From contig JAFUKO010000010.1 of the NCBI GenBank assembly GCA_017473555.1, positions 1 to 48,144 on the forward strand: a DNA stretch of 48,144 nt, in the 5' to 3' direction. The notes beneath the pieces were generated by a model. That model was given only the letters and a program-made list of their open reading frames with translations, had not been told where the DNA came from and made no database searches. Of this stretch, positions 32,178 through 42,606 are shown one piece after another. The translations under genes and the position numbers were made by a program. The stretch comes from Ruminococcus sp. GTDB lineage: Bacteria; Bacillota; Clostridia; Oscillospirales; Acutalibacteraceae. Within the stretch, counting starts at the first letter, position 1, and every line of letters starts with the position of its first letter.

Positions 32178-32636
32178 ATGGCTTACAATAGAGAAAAAAG
32201 TAAAATTAAAGAATCAAAAAAAGCAAAGACCCTGCGTATAACACTTGCTGTTTTGTATTTTATACAGGTAGTTCTTACAACATTTCCGTTCACTTGGATT
32301 GTTGATGATAGCGGTAATGTTAAACAGCTCACTGCTTTTCAGCTGATGATCAGACCATCAGGTTACGAAACTGTTCAGGATGTAAAGCTTGCTTTCCTTT
32401 TCGGTGTATTCGTGATTTTTCCTGTAGTATGTTTCTTTTTCTGCGTACTTAGTAAAGGTTATATAAAGAATTTTGTTAGCTTTGCTTGTTGCATAGTGTG
32501 TGCATCTCTTATAACTTTCGGTATTGGTGCAACAATTGCTATGGGGGCTGTAGTATCACTTTTACTTTACATTCTTATATTATTCTTCACTACCCAGAAT
32601 TTACTCTTAACTGTTGCTGACAATAAAGCCGAGTAG
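32178..32636 (+). CDS. Small polytopic membrane protein of unknown function
   Basis: 152 residues. Lys-rich cytoplasmic N-terminus (about 1-20), then about four membrane helices (roughly 22-42, 70-92, 97-115, 118-140). No family recognised. An AAGAGG ribosome binding site precedes the ATG. A strong terminator separates it from the lipoprotein gene, so it is monocistronic. TATACT at 32145 is a possible -10 but lacks a clear -35. Confidence 0.75.
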   Translation: MAYNREKSKIKESKKAKTLRITLAVLYFIQVVLTTFPFTWIVDDSGNVKQLTAFQLMIRPSGYETVQDVKLAFLFGVFVIFPVVCFFFCVLSKGYIKNFVSFACCIVCASLITFGIGATIAMGAVVSLLLYILILFFTTQNLLLTVADNKAE

Positions 32637-32640
32637 TACA

Positions 32641-32670
32641 AAACGCCGTTTATCGGCGTTTATTTTTTTT
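32641..32670 (+). terminator. Terminator of the small membrane protein gene
   Basis: Perfect 8-bp stem AAACGCCG / CGGCGTTT, 5-base loop, then A and eight T. Confidence 0.9.
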
Positions 32671-32713
32671 GCATATAGCTTTGCTTGTTTTCATAATATG
32701 TATCGGTGGTATT

Positions 32714-33073
32714 ATGAAAAATATTTATAAAAGCATCGTATGTGTAATATTAGTTGTTTTGACATTAGTGCTCAGCGGGTGTACAAAAGCTGTCACTAAT
32801 CCTGCTGATGAATTGACTGGTAGCAAATGGCACTCAAAGCTTGAAAACAAAAACGAAATTACGCTTGAATTTATAGATGACAAAGCTCGTCTTGCACTTT
32901 CGCTTTCTGATAAGAAAAGTACCACAATATGTGGTTTGTGCGAGCTGTCCGATACTGCGTTTGTTATCCACGATGAGGATACAAAAATTCCCTTTGCCTT
33001 TTCTTATATTGTCCATTTTGACAGAGTTGAAATCATTTATGATGAAAATACTGTATCTTTATACAAATCGTAA
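32714..33073 (+). CDS. Small lipoprotein of unknown function
   Basis: 119 residues. Lipoprotein signal peptide with lipobox LSGC (Cys about residue 23) after a hydrophobic core, MKNIYKSIVCVILVVLTLVL. The mature part (SKWHSKLENKNEITLEFIDD, then short beta-rich repeats) looks like a small beta-sheet domain as in META or copper-resistance-like lipoproteins, but I recognise no family. GGTGGT precedes ATG 32714; an upstream in-frame start at 32669 falls in the terminator of the previous gene. Confidence 0.75.
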   Translation: MKNIYKSIVCVILVVLTLVLSGCTKAVTNPADELTGSKWHSKLENKNEITLEFIDDKARLALSLSDKKSTTICGLCELSDTAFVIHDEDTKIPFAFSYIVHFDRVEIIYDENTVSLYKS

Positions 33074-33102
33074 TTTTGGCACAATATTTTGTGTTTGTTT
33101 TG

Positions 33103-33131
33103 TTGACAAAAAGTATATATTGTAGTAGTAT
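33103..33131 (+). promoter_or_regulatory. Promoter of the ZTP riboswitch-pflBA transcript
   Basis: TTGACA, 17 bases, TAGTAT. Transcription would start just before the riboswitch. Confidence 0.7.
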
Positions 33132-33147
33132 GTGTATGAACACTTAT

Positions 33148-33216
33148 GCAACTGACGGATGTAAGCGAAATAACGCAAGGAAGCATGGGTGCATTTCAGC
33201 CGACCGTCTGGGCAGT
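33148..33216 (+). ncRNA. ZTP (ZMP) riboswitch, pfl motif
   Basis: Conserved parts: AACTGACGG with pairing CCGTC further on, a small hairpin GCG/CGC, AAGGAAGCATGGGTGCATT, and the hallmark GCCGACCGTCTGGGCA. It lies directly upstream of pflB, the gene after which the motif was named. It senses the purine intermediates ZMP/ZTP, which build up when 10-formyl-tetrahydrofolate is short. The terminator at 33210 shares its CTGGGCA. Confidence 0.87.
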
Positions 33217-33244
33217 TCGCTTTTTAAGTGAATTGCCCTTTTCT
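33210..33244 (+). terminator. Riboswitch expression-platform terminator
   Basis: GGGCAGTTCGCTT / AAGTGAATTGCCC with T-rich tail TTTTCTT. It uses GGGCA of the riboswitch core, so ligand binding and terminator formation exclude one another. Confidence 0.85.
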
Positions 33245-33277
33245 TATATACCAGAATAAAAGATAGGAGGAATTACT

Positions 33278-35509
33278 ATGGAACATAAGAATTGGGAAGG
33301 TTTTAAAAGCGGTCTTTGGTGTGATGAAATCAACGTTCGTGATTTTATTCAGACCAACTACAGCGAGTATGAAGGTGACCACAGCTTTTTGAGTGGTCCT
33401 ACACAGCGTACAACTGAGCTTATGAAAAAGGTGCAGTCTTTGTTTGCACTTGAGCGTCAGTATGGTGGTGTGCTTGATATCGACACAGCTACAGCATCTT
33501 CTTTAACAAGCTACACACCTGGTTATATTGACAAGGACAATGAGATTATCGTTGGTTTACAGACTAACCGCCCATTAAAGCGTGGTGTAAATCCATTTAA
33601 CGGTATCCGTATGGCTCGACAGGCTTGTAAGGCTTATGGTTATGAGCTTGGTAAAAAGATTGAAGATGAGTTTAAATACAGAACTACACACAACGATGGT
33701 GTGTTCCGTGCGTATACTGATGAAATGCGTGCAGCCAGAAAGTGCCACGTTATCACAGGTCTTCCTGATGCATACGGCAGAGGCAGAATTATCGGTGACT
33801 ACAGAAGAGTAGCACTTTATGGTATAGACAAGCTTATCGAAGAAAAGAAAAAGGACAAGGCTCATCTCTCTACAGGTACATTGAACACTGAACAGATTCG
33901 TCTTTACGAAGAGCTTTTCCAGCAGATTACATTCCTTGGATTTATGAAAGAGATGGCGCTTTCATACGGCGTTGATATCTCACAGCCTGCAAGCAACGCT
34001 AAAGAGGCTATCCAGTGGACATATTTCGGTTATCTTGCAGCTATCAAAGAGCAAAACGGTGCAGCTATGTCATTAGGCAGAGTGAGCACATTCTTCGATA
34101 TCTATATCGAGCGTGATATTAAAAACGGCACACTCACTGAAGAGGGTGCACAGGAGCTTATCGACGATTTTGTTATCAAGCTTCGAATGGCAAGAATGCT
34201 CCGTACACCTGAGTACAACGAACTTTTCGGTGGCGATCCTATGTGGATTACAGAAGCACTGGGTGGTATGGGTGAAGACGGCAGAACATTAGTTTCAAAG
34301 TCAACATTCCGTATGCTTAACACTCTTTACACATTAGGTTCTTCACCTGAGCCAAACCTCACAATTTTATGGAGTAACAATTTACCTGTTAACTTCAAGA
34401 AGTTCTGTGCAAAGGTTTCTGCTGATACAGACTCAATCCAGTACGAAAACGACGATGTTATGCGTCCAATCTACGGTGACGATTACGCTATTGCATGCTG
34501 TGTATCAGCTATGAAAGTCGGCAAGCAGATGCAGTTCTTCGGAGCTCGTTGCAACCTTGCAAAGCTTTTACTTATCGCTATCAACGGTGGTTATGATACT
34601 ACAAGCGGTATGCACATCGGACCTCAGATGGAAGTGTTAAAGGGTGACAAGCTCGACTATGATGAGGTTATGAAGAGATTTGACATCTACATCGAGTGGC
34701 TTGCTAATCTCTACGTTAATACAATGAACGTTATCCACTATATGCACGATAAGTACGCTTACGAGAAGACACAGATGGCTCTTCACGATACAAGCGTTGA
34801 GCGTTTTATGGCTTTCGGTATCGCAGGACTTTCTGTAGTAACTGACTCTCTGAGTGCTATCAAATACGCTGAAGTTCATCCTGTATTTGATGAAAACGGC
34901 TATATTGTTGAATTTAACAGAGTAGGCGATTTCCCTAAGTATGGTAACGATGACGATAGAGTAGACCTTATCGCTAAAGATATGGCTCACAAGTTTATAG
35001 AAGAGCTCAGAAAGACAAAGACATACCGTAAAGCTATCCACACTCTGTCTGTACTTACTATCACATCAAACGTAATGTATGGTAAGCACACAGGTGCTAC
35101 TCCTGACGGCAGAGAAGCAGGCTCACCATTTGCTCCTGGTGCTAACCCAATGCACAATCGTGAAGAAAACGGTGCTCTTGCATCACTTAACTCTGTAGCA
35201 AAAATCAGCTACGATGACTGCCGTGACGGTATTTCAAATACATTCTCTATCACACCTGAAGCATTAGGCAGAGATGAAGACGAGCGTGTCGATAACCTTG
35301 TATCAGTTCTCGACGGCTACTTCGCTAAGAATGCTCACCACATCAACGTAAACGTATTGAATCGTGATACTTTGATTGAAGCATACAATGACCCTGAGGC
35401 TTATCCAAACCTCACAATCCGTGTATCAGGTTACGCTGTTAACTTCCATAAGCTCTCTAAAGAACAGCAGCGTGAGGTTATCAGCCGTACATTCCACGAG
35501 GCGTTATGA
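33278..35509 (+). CDS. pflB: Pyruvate formate-lyase (formate acetyltransferase)
   Basis: 743 residues, full length. Glycyl-radical enzyme turning pyruvate and CoA into acetyl-CoA and formate. The Cys-Cys pair is in [17 protein letters not shown], the C-terminal radical motif is [16 protein letters not shown] with the radical Gly, and [15 protein letters not shown] is the usual preceding element. TAGGAGGAATTACT precedes the ATG. Its stop overlaps pflA (ATGA). Expression is under the ZTP riboswitch: supply of formate for formyl-THF is linked to the signal of formyl-THF shortage. Confidence 0.97.
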   Translation: MEHKNWEGFKSGLWCDEINVRDFIQTNYSEYEGDHSFLSGPTQRTTELMKKVQSLFALERQYGGVLDIDTATASSLTSYTPGYIDKDNEIIVGLQTNRPLKRGVNPFNGIRMARQACKAYGYELGKKIEDEFKYRTTHNDGVFRAYTDEMRAARKCHVITGLPDAYGRGRIIGDYRRVALYGIDKLIEEKKKDKAHLSTGTLNTEQIRLYEELFQQITFLGFMKEMALSYGVDISQPASNAKEAIQWTYFGYLAAIKEQNGAAMSLGRVSTFFDIYIERDIKNGTLTEEGAQELIDDFVIKLRMARMLRTPEYNELFGGDPMWITEALGGMGEDGRTLVSKSTFRMLNTLYTLGSSPEPNLTILWSNNLPVNFKKFCAKVSADTDSIQYENDDVMRPIYGDDYAIACCVSAMKVGKQMQFFGARCNLAKLLLIAINGGYDTTSGMHIGPQMEVLKGDKLDYDEVMKRFDIYIEWLANLYVNTMNVIHYMHDKYAYEKTQMALHDTSVERFMAFGIAGLSVVTDSLSAIKYAEVHPVFDENGYIVEFNRVGDFPKYGNDDDRVDLIAKDMAHKFIEELRKTKTYRKAIHTLSVLTITSNVMYGKHTGATPDGREAGSPFAPGANPMHNREENGALASLNSVAKISYDDCRDGISNTFSITPEALGRDEDERVDNLVSVLDGYFAKNAHHINVNVLNRDTLIEAYNDPEAYPNLTIRVSGYAVNFHKLSKEQQREVISRTFHEAL

Positions 35510-36225
35510 GTGAAGTAAAGGGCAGAGTTCATTCTATCCAGAGTATGGGAACGGTTGACGGTCCGGGAGTACGCTTTGTAGTATTTATGCAGGGATGTAA
35601 TCTTAGATGCAAATGTTGTCACAATCCTGATACTTGGAATTGTAGCGGTGGTACCGAATACTCAGCCTCAGAGATAGTAGAAAAGGCAGTTAGATTTAAA
35701 GAATATTTCGGAGAAAAAGGCGGTATCACCTTATCAGGTGGTGAGCCGATTTTGCAAGCTGAATTTGCTAAAGAAGTGTTCACTTTGTGTCACGAAAAAG
35801 GCATAAACACCTGCCTTGATACATCAGGGAGTATTTTGAATGACAGCATCAAAGACTTGCTTTCAGTTACTGACAGAGTTTTACTTGATATAAAGTACAC
35901 CGACGATGAGTCATATCTCGAAAACGTGGGGTGTCGTTTAGCACCTGTGCTCGAGTTTCTTTCTTACCTCAACAAACAGGGGATAGCTACAACTTTGCGA
36001 CAGGTTATTATACCTACGGTCAATGACACAGTAGATAATATTATGAATCTCAAAGCTATAGCAGATGCTAACGATTGTGTTGACAAAATTGAGCTTTTAC
36101 CGTTCAAGAAAATCTGCCAGATTAAGTACGATGAGCTTAAAATCGACTTCCCGTTTTCGCATATTGAACAGGCTAAATCTGAGGATGTAGCTAAACTCAA
36201 ACAGCTTATACCACAATACTGCTGA
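35506..36225 (+). CDS. pflA: Pyruvate formate-lyase activating enzyme
   Basis: 239 residues. Radical SAM enzyme that places the glycyl radical on PflB. The cluster motif is [18 protein letters not shown] (CX3CX2C, near residues 30-37), then [16 protein letters not shown] and LDTSG. Translationally coupled to pflB by a 4-base overlap. Terminator follows. Confidence 0.97.
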   Translation: MSEVKGRVHSIQSMGTVDGPGVRFVVFMQGCNLRCKCCHNPDTWNCSGGTEYSASEIVEKAVRFKEYFGEKGGITLSGGEPILQAEFAKEVFTLCHEKGINTCLDTSGSILNDSIKDLLSVTDRVLLDIKYTDDESYLENVGCRLAPVLEFLSYLNKQGIATTLRQVIIPTVNDTVDNIMNLKAIADANDCVDKIELLPFKKICQIKYDELKIDFPFSHIEQAKSEDVAKLKQLIPQYC

Positions 36226-36248
36226 AATGCAGACAAAACTAATATCAG

Positions 36249-36284
36249 ACAGCGGACTTTTTTATAAAAGTTCGCTGTTTTTTT
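36249..36284 (+). terminator. Terminator of pflBA
   Basis: 13-bp stem ACAGCGGACTTTT / AAAAGTTCGCTGT with one G-T, 4-base loop, seven T. Confidence 0.92.
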
Positions 36285-36296
36285 ATGCTCATTTTA

Positions 36297-36325
36297 TTGC
36301 TATTATGACGCTATTATGTTATAAT
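36297..36325 (+). promoter_or_regulatory. Promoter of ruvCAB
   Basis: TTGCTA, 17 bases, TATAAT. I looked for a LexA box (CGAAC-N4-GTTCG) around it and saw none. Confidence 0.7.
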
Positions 36326-36375
36326 AAATACTAATTATGGGAAAGTACGATTTTTTGTAGGAGGAGTGAGGCTTA

Positions 36376-36888
36376 GTGGTAGTTTTGGGTATTGACCCCG
36401 GATACGCAATTGTCGGCTGGGGAGTTATCGAGTATAACGGCAACGCTTATCGTCCCTTGGCTTTCGGTTCTATCACAACAGAAGCTCACACCGATTTTAA
36501 TTTCAGGCTTGAACTCATCTACAACGATATGATGACAATCCTTAAAAAGTACAAGCCTGACGCACTTTCTATTGAAAAATTGTTTTTCACAACCAACGTC
36601 ACCACTGCGATTTTAGTAGCACAGGCAAGAGGAGTGATTCTTCTCGCCGCCCAGCAATGTGGCGTAAAAGTTTTCGAATACACACCGCTTCAGGTTAAAG
36701 TAGCGGTCACAGGCTACGGCAAGGCTAGAAAGCCACAGGTTATGGAAATGACAAGAAGACTTTTGCACTTAAAGGAAGTCCCAAAACCTGACGATACTGC
36801 CGATGCTTTAGCTATTGCGATAACGCACACTCACGCCTGTGGCTCAAAACTTCGTAGAGATTTATATAGCGGAGGAGTTAAATTATGA
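36376..36888 (+). CDS. ruvC: Holliday junction endonuclease RuvC
   Basis: 170 residues. Resolves four-way DNA junctions. Acidic metal residues: D in LGIDPGYAIVGWG, E in SIEKLFFTTN, and the pair in DDTADALAIAI near the C-terminus. GTG start at 36376 with GGAGGAG about 11 bases upstream. Overlaps ruvA by ATGA. Confidence 0.96.
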   Translation: MVVLGIDPGYAIVGWGVIEYNGNAYRPLAFGSITTEAHTDFNFRLELIYNDMMTILKKYKPDALSIEKLFFTTNVTTAILVAQARGVILLAAQQCGVKVFEYTPLQVKVAVTGYGKARKPQVMEMTRRLLHLKEVPKPDDTADALAIAITHTHACGSKLRRDLYSGGVKL

Positions 36889-37478
36889 TTTATTCCGTAA
36901 AAGGTACTCTTATTCACATAGAGTCAGGTTTTGTAGTAGTCGAGTGTAACGGCATCGGCTTTCGAGTTAACACAACACTGACTACCCAGCGAAACGTAAA
37001 ACTCAACTCAGTTGTTACCTTATACACCCATATGAGTGTAAGAGAAGATGCGATGGAGCTTTACGGTTTTTATTCAAAAGCTGAGCTTTCAACATTCAAA
37101 ATGCTTATATCAATCTCAGGTGTAGGACCAAAGGTTGCACTAGCTATCTTGTCCGAGCTATCAAGTGAGCAGATTGCACTCTCTGTTTCAGCTTCTGATT
37201 ATAAGACCTTGACCAGAGCATCTGGTGTCGGTCCAAAACTTGCCCAGCGTATTGTGCTTGAGCTCAAGGATAAAATCAAAGGCATTTCAGTTGACACTGA
37301 TGACGGAGTTGTCACAAAAGGCTCGGTTATTGCTGATACAGGTAACATCCCTAAAGCAGTACAGGCTCTCGCCGTTCTCGGCTACAGTGCTGCTGATGTA
37401 ACCCCTGTACTTTCTAAGCTCGACCCGAGTATGACGGTTGAACAGCTCATCGCAGCAACTCTGCGACAGATGGGATAA
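36885..37478 (+). CDS. ruvA: Holliday junction-binding protein RuvA
   Basis: 197 residues. N-terminal OB fold (MIYSVKGTLIHIESGFVVVE), two helix-hairpin-helix motifs (LISISGVGPKVALAIL, ASGVGPKLAQRIVLELK) and a C-terminal RuvB-contacting domain after a variable linker (about 150-197). Binds the junction and loads RuvB. Second gene of ruvCAB. Confidence 0.97.
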   Translation: MIYSVKGTLIHIESGFVVVECNGIGFRVNTTLTTQRNVKLNSVVTLYTHMSVREDAMELYGFYSKAELSTFKMLISISGVGPKVALAILSELSSEQIALSVSASDYKTLTRASGVGPKLAQRIVLELKDKIKGISVDTDDGVVTKGSVIADTGNIPKAVQALAVLGYSAADVTPVLSKLDPSMTVEQLIAATLRQMG

Positions 37479-37519
37479 TTCTATTGTAGAAATATACTTT
37501 CTTATGAAAGGATAATATA

Positions 37520-38584
37520 ATGAACGAATATACTGATTTTGAAATGGATTTCGAGGACCGTTTGATGGATACCTCGGAAATACCGCAGGATTTAGTCGAG
37601 GGTGATAATCCGCTTCGACCTAAATCGCTTGATGAATATGTCGGTCAGGCTAAAGTAAAAGAGAACCTAAGTATCTTTATCGAAGCCGCCAAAAAGCGAA
37701 AAGAAGCACTTGACCACGTACTGCTTTACGGTCCACCGGGCTTAGGTAAAACAACGCTTGCTGGTATTATCGCTAACGAAATGGGCGTTAACATCCGCAT
37801 CACCTCAGGACCGGCAATTGAAAAACCTGGTGATTTAGCAGCACTGCTTACTAACCTGAATCCCGGCGATGTTCTTTTTATCGACGAGATACACCGTTTA
37901 TCACGAGCTGTCGAAGAAATCCTCTATCCGTCTATGGAAGACTTTGCTATTGATATCATCACAGGCAAAGGGCAAATGGCGGCATCATACCACTTGCCAC
38001 TGCCAAAATTCACCTTGGTCGGTGCGACAACCAGAGCAGGACAGCTTACAGCACCGCTTAGAGATCGTTTCGGCGTAGTTTTACGTCTGGAGATGTACAC
38101 TCCACGAGAGCTTGCAGATATCATCAAACGCAGTGCAGGAATCTTAGGTATAGCAATCGACGATGACGGAGCATTGGAGCTTGCGTCACGTAGCCGCGGT
38201 ACACCACGTATTGCTAACCGCTTATTAAAGCGTGTGCGTGATTTCTCTGAGGTCATCTCAGACGGAGTCATCACCTGCGACGTAGCAAGATTAGCTTTAG
38301 ACAGACTGGAAATCGACGAGCTCGGTTTAGACCAGAATGACCGCAGGATGCTTGATACAATGATAAAATATTATCGTGGCGGACCTGTCGGACTTGAAAC
38401 GCTGGCGGCAGCTATCGGTGAAGAAGCGGTAACTATCGAGGATGTCTACGAGCCATACCTGATGCAGATTGGTTTTCTGAGCCGCACTCCTCGTGGCAGA
38501 TGCGTAACCGCTCAGGCTTATCAGCATCTTGGATACGATGTCCCTGCTAACACAGTACAGGCACAGGGAAGCCTGTTTGATTAA
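37520..38584 (+). CDS. ruvB: Holliday junction helicase RuvB
   Basis: 354 residues. AAA+ motor with Walker [10 protein letters not shown] near residue 73, Walker B LFIDEIHR, sensor GATTRAGQL and a C-terminal winged helix ([14 protein letters not shown] ... [10 protein letters not shown]). Drives branch migration with RuvA. AAAGGAT precedes the ATG; 41 bases separate it from ruvA. Confidence 0.97.
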   Translation: MNEYTDFEMDFEDRLMDTSEIPQDLVEGDNPLRPKSLDEYVGQAKVKENLSIFIEAAKKRKEALDHVLLYGPPGLGKTTLAGIIANEMGVNIRITSGPAIEKPGDLAALLTNLNPGDVLFIDEIHRLSRAVEEILYPSMEDFAIDIITGKGQMAASYHLPLPKFTLVGATTRAGQLTAPLRDRFGVVLRLEMYTPRELADIIKRSAGILGIAIDDDGALELASRSRGTPRIANRLLKRVRDFSEVISDGVITCDVARLALDRLEIDELGLDQNDRRMLDTMIKYYRGGPVGLETLAAAIGEEAVTIEDVYEPYLMQIGFLSRTPRGRCVTAQAYQHLGYDVPANTVQAQGSLFD

Positions 38585-38659
38585 AAAACAATCCGCTTGT
38601 CGGATAATATATACTCAGCATAGCTGAAATTTTAAAAATTTGATTTTAGGAGAATAAAA

Positions 38660-40009
38660 ATGGGAAGATTATTTGGAACAGACGGTGCCAGAGGCGTCGC
38701 TAATACAGAACTTACAATTGAACTCGCTATGAATATCGGCAGAGCTGCAGCAATGGTGCTTACAAGCAAAGATGTTGAGCATCCTACAATCCTTATCGGT
38801 AAGGACACCCGTCTTTCAGGCGATATGCTCGAGGGTGCACTCATCGCAGGTCTTTGCTCAGTAGGTGCAAACGTTAAGCTTTTAGGCGTTGTTCCGACTC
38901 CTGCTGTTGCTTACCTTGTTAAGAAGTACGGTGCTGATGCAGGTATTATGATTTCAGCATCACACAACCCTTACGAATTCAATGGTATCAAGATTTTCAG
39001 TTCTCAGGGCTACAAGCTTCCTGACGAGCTTGAAGAGAAGATCGAGGCTATCATTTTAGATCACGCAGAGCCATACGCTATCCCTGCACATGAGGGCCTT
39101 GGCACAGTAGAAACTATAGAAACTGCTGCTGATGAGTACATCGATTATGTTGCATCAACTGTTCCATATGAATTAAGCGGTATGGAAATCGCACTTGACT
39201 GCTCAAATGGTTCATCATCACGTACTGCTGAGAAGCTTTTCACAAAATTAGGTGCAAAGGTTCATATGCTCTTTGATACCCCGGACGGTGTTAACATCAA
39301 CACAAACTGCGGTTCAACACATATGGAAACACTTATGGCTTACGTTAAGGAGCACAAACTACAGGCTGGTCTTGCATTTGACGGCGATGCTGACAGATGT
39401 TTGGCTGTTGACGAAAACGGTGAGCTTGTTGACGGTGACTTTATTATTGCTATCTTAGCTGAAGACTTAAAGCGTCTTGGTAAGCTTAAGAACAATGCAG
39501 TTGTTGGTACAGTTATGACAAATATGGGCTTCAACAAATTCTGCGAAGCAAATGATATGAAATTTGTAGCTACAGCAGTTGGCGACAGATATGTTTTAGA
39601 AGAGATGATTCGTTCAGATTACAACATCGGTGGCGAGCAGAGCGGCCACGTAATCTTCCTTGACCACGCAACAACAGGCGACGGTCAGTTAACAGGGGCT
39701 CACCTTATGAGCTTACTCAACCGCAGAAATGAAAAGCTCTCTGATGTTGCTACTTTAATGCAGCGTTACCCACAGGTTCTCATTAACGTCAAGATTTCAA
39801 ACGAGGGTAAAGCTAAGTTTAAGACAGACGAAGTAGTAAAAGAAGCAAACGAGCGTATTGCTAATACTCTCTCAAACCGTGGTCGTATCTTAGTTCGTGC
39901 ATCAGGCACAGAGCCACTTGTTCGTGTTATGCTCGAGGGCGAGAATTATGACGAAATCGATGCTCTTGCACACGAGATGGCTGACATCGTTAAGGAGAGA
40001 CTGGGTTAA
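38660..40009 (+). CDS. glmM: Phosphoglucosamine mutase
   Basis: 449 residues. Converts glucosamine-6-phosphate to glucosamine-1-phosphate for peptidoglycan precursors. Motifs: RLFGTDGARGVAN, the phosphoserine loop MISASHNPYEFNGIKIF near residue 100, metal loop FDGDADRCLAVDENG, sugar loop GGEQSGHVIFLDH and phosphate loop RASGTEPLVRVMLEG. TTAGGAG precedes the ATG. The next gene starts on its stop codon (TAATG). The short gap after ruvB has no clear terminator. Confidence 0.97.
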   Translation: MGRLFGTDGARGVANTELTIELAMNIGRAAAMVLTSKDVEHPTILIGKDTRLSGDMLEGALIAGLCSVGANVKLLGVVPTPAVAYLVKKYGADAGIMISASHNPYEFNGIKIFSSQGYKLPDELEEKIEAIILDHAEPYAIPAHEGLGTVETIETAADEYIDYVASTVPYELSGMEIALDCSNGSSSRTAEKLFTKLGAKVHMLFDTPDGVNINTNCGSTHMETLMAYVKEHKLQAGLAFDGDADRCLAVDENGELVDGDFIIAILAEDLKRLGKLKNNAVVGTVMTNMGFNKFCEANDMKFVATAVGDRYVLEEMIRSDYNIGGEQSGHVIFLDHATTGDGQLTGAHLMSLLNRRNEKLSDVATLMQRYPQVLINVKISNEGKAKFKTDEVVKEANERIANTLSNRGRILVRASGTEPLVRVMLEGENYDEIDALAHEMADIVKERLG

Positions 40010-40872
40010 TGCGAGTATCCTCAAACTGGCTCGACTATGAGCTTATAGATACATCCTCGGGTGAGCGACTCGAGCGATGGGGAGATATCATCCTCATCCG
40101 TCCTGACCCACAGATAATATGGAACACCGAGCGTAAAAACCCATTGTGGAGAAAAGCTCACGCTAAGTATCACCGCTCTAATTCGGGCGGTGGTCAGTGG
40201 CAGGTGTTTAAGAAGATTCCTGATTCATGGTCATTGAAATACCGTGATTTAGTGTTCAACGTTAAGCCTATGGGTTTTAAACACACAGGTATTTTCCCTG
40301 AGCAGGCTGTCAACTGGGATTTAGCATCCGATATAATCAAAGACAGCGACAGACAGCTTAATGTCCTCAACCTCTTTGGTTACACAGGCTGTGCTACTTT
40401 GGCTTGCCTTAACGCAGGAGCAAAAGTCTGCCACGTTGACGCTTCAAAAGGTATGGTGCAGTGGGCTAAAGAAAACGCCCAGTCATCAGGACTATCAGAC
40501 AAACCTGTCAGATGGCTTGTTGATGACTGTATGAAATTTGTCGCTAGAGAGCAGCGTCGAGGTAATAAATACGACGGCATTATCATGGACCCACCATCAT
40601 ACGGCAGAGGTCCTGGTGGAGAAGTCTGGAAACTTGAAGAACAGTTATATTCGTTTTTAGAATTATGCTCCACAATACTTTCCGATGATGCACGCTTCTT
40701 TATTCTTAACTCATATACAACAGGACTGCCACCGTCAGTTATGGAGTATATGCTTTCAACAATTTTAGTTAAAAAATTCGGCGGTTCGGTTTCATCTTCA
40801 GAAATCGGTCTTCCTGTCACAGATACTAACCTCATTCTCCCTTGTGGTAATACCGCAATATGGAGAAAATGA
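40009..40872 (+). CDS. Class I SAM-dependent methyltransferase, RlmI-like
   Basis: 287 residues. Rossmann methyltransferase: LNLFGYTGCATLACLNAGAK is motif I (SAM binding), CHVDASKGMVQWAKEN motif II, IIMDPPSYGRG motif IV. The DPPSYGRG motif and overall layout resemble the catalytic half of RlmI/COG1092 23S rRNA cytosine methyltransferases, but the N-terminal PUA domain is missing. Target unknown. Starts in the stop codon of glmM, with ecfA1 19 bases after. Confidence 0.88.
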   Translation: MRVSSNWLDYELIDTSSGERLERWGDIILIRPDPQIIWNTERKNPLWRKAHAKYHRSNSGGGQWQVFKKIPDSWSLKYRDLVFNVKPMGFKHTGIFPEQAVNWDLASDIIKDSDRQLNVLNLFGYTGCATLACLNAGAKVCHVDASKGMVQWAKENAQSSGLSDKPVRWLVDDCMKFVAREQRRGNKYDGIIMDPPSYGRGPGGEVWKLEEQLYSFLELCSTILSDDARFFILNSYTTGLPPSVMEYMLSTILVKKFGGSVSSSEIGLPVTDTNLILPCGNTAIWRK

Positions 40873-40891
40873 TTTGGAGATAATTTAAACT

Positions 40892-41746
40892 ATGGACTTT
40901 ATCACAGCACAAAACCTGGTCTTTCGTTACATTGATGAGGATGAACAAGTAAATACTGCGGATGTAAAAAACGTGCTTGATGATGTTTCTTTCACCGTGA
41001 AAAAAGGCGAGTTTGTTGCACTTCTTGGTCACAACGGTTCAGGTAAGTCGACTATATCAAAGCACTTGAACGCTATGCTTTTGCCACATTCTGGCAAGGT
41101 TTACGTCAATTCTATTGACACAGCAGACGAGGACGAAGATTTTACCGTAAGACGTATGGTAGGACTAGTTCTGCAGAATCCTGATAACCAGCTTGTCGCT
41201 TCTGTTGTAGAAGAAGACGTTGCGTTTGGTCCTGAAAACTTAGGCGTAGAGCCACAGGAAATCAGAGTCCGTGTTGATAATGCCTTAAAAGCTGTTGATA
41301 TGTACGAATACCGCAACCAGCCTCCGCACAAGCTCTCAGGTGGACAGAAACAGCGTGTAGCAATCGCCGGCATTATAGCAATGGAGCCATCCTGTGTCGT
41401 GCTTGATGAACCAACAGCAATGCTCGACCCAAAGGGTAGAGAAGAGGTTATGAGCACTATCAAAAAGCTCAACAAAGAGCAGGGTATAACAGTTGTTTTG
41501 ATTACCCATTATATGGACGAAGCTGTTGATGCTGATAGAGTTATTGTTATGGATGACGGCAAAGTTTTAACCGAAGGTACACCGCAACAGGTGTTCTCTC
41601 AGGTCGAGCTGTTAAAGCGACACAGACTTGATGTGCCTCAGGTAACTGAGCTGTGCTATAAATTAAAAGCCAGAGGTGTCGATATCGACACCTTGTGTCT
41701 GCACTCAAACGAGTGTATAGAAATGCTTTGGGAGGTGCTTAAATGA
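40892..41746 (+). CDS. ecfA1: ECF transporter ATPase EcfA1
   Basis: 284 residues. ABC ATPase with Walker [11 protein letters not shown]-loop [11 protein letters not shown], signature [13 protein letters not shown] and Walker [12 protein letters not shown]. One of the two nucleotide-binding subunits of the energy-coupling factor module, which drives many separate S components such as the FolT and RibU of this window. Overlaps ecfA2 by ATGA. Confidence 0.96.
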   Translation: MDFITAQNLVFRYIDEDEQVNTADVKNVLDDVSFTVKKGEFVALLGHNGSGKSTISKHLNAMLLPHSGKVYVNSIDTADEDEDFTVRRMVGLVLQNPDNQLVASVVEEDVAFGPENLGVEPQEIRVRVDNALKAVDMYEYRNQPPHKLSGGQKQRVAIAGIIAMEPSCVVLDEPTAMLDPKGREEVMSTIKKLNKEQGITVVLITHYMDEAVDADRVIVMDDGKVLTEGTPQQVFSQVELLKRHRLDVPQVTELCYKLKARGVDIDTLCLHSNECIEMLWEVLK

Positions 41747-42606
41747 GTACCATCAAGGTAGAAAATTTATGCTGTACCTATGGTGAGAAAACACCGTTTG
41801 AACAGCACGCAGTCAAAAACGTTTCATTTGAGATTAACCGTGGAGATTTTGTCGGACTTATCGGCCACACAGGTTCAGGTAAGTCAACACTTGTCCAGAT
41901 GTTAAACGGTCTTATTAAACCAACATCTGGCAAAGTTTACGTCGATGACGTAGATTTATGGGCAAAACCTAAGGAAATCCGTAAGTTCAGATTCAAAGTT
42001 GGTCTTGTGTTCCAGTATCCTGAGTACCAGCTTTTCGAAGAAACTGTATATAAAGATATCGCTTTCGGTCCCTCAAATATGGGACTGAGCGAAAGCGAAA
42101 TAAAAGAGCGTGTGATTAAAGCAGCAAAATTTGTCGGACTAAAACCAGAGCTTCTTAATAAATCACCTTTTGATTTATCAGGCGGCGAAAAACGTCGTGC
42201 CGCTATCGCAGGCGTTATCGCTATGGAACCTGAAGTTCTCATATTGGACGAGCCGACAGCAGGACTTGACCCGGTTGGACGAAACGTACTGCTGTCCCAG
42301 ATTTCACAGTACCAGAAAGCTAAAAATAACACAGTAATTCTTGTATCTCATTCTATGGAGGACGTAGCACGAGTTACCAATAAGGTTATGGTTATGAATA
42401 AAGGCGAGCTTGCTATGTACGGCAACACACAGGATGTTTTCGCTAAATCTACTGAGCTTTCAAAAATGGGACTGAGAGTTCCTCAGATTACTAAGGTTAT
42501 CGATGCTTTAAGAGCAAAGGGTATAGCTTTACCTGAAGGTATATTAACAGTAGACAGAGCCGTGTGTGAGATTACCGAGCTCCTTAAAAAGGAGGGTAAG
42601 ATGTAA
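41743..42606 (+). CDS. ecfA2: ECF transporter ATPase EcfA2
   Basis: 287 residues. Second ECF ATPase: Walker [11 protein letters not shown]-loop [15 protein letters not shown] (typical of EcfA2), signature [14 protein letters not shown], Walker [14 protein letters not shown]. Pairs with EcfA1. ecfT starts in its stop codon (TAATG). Confidence 0.96.
   Translation: MSTIKVENLCCTYGEKTPFEQHAVKNVSFEINRGDFVGLIGHTGSGKSTLVQMLNGLIKPTSGKVYVDDVDLWAKPKEIRKFRFKVGLVFQYPEYQLFEETVYKDIAFGPSNMGLSESEIKERVIKAAKFVGLKPELLNKSPFDLSGGEKRRAAIAGVIAMEPEVLILDEPTAGLDPVGRNVLLSQISQYQKAKNNTVILVSHSMEDVARVTNKVMVMNKGELAMYGNTQDVFAKSTELSKMGLRVPQITKVIDALRAKGIALPEGILTVDRAVCEITELLKKEGKM

Noticed and set aside
36297..36376. LexA control of ruvCAB
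   Set aside because: No CGAAC-N4-GTTCG-like palindrome found around this promoter.
40009..40872. Calling the methyltransferase rlmI
   Set aside because: The PUA domain and N-terminal part of RlmI are absent; only the catalytic half is similar, so the target cannot be named.
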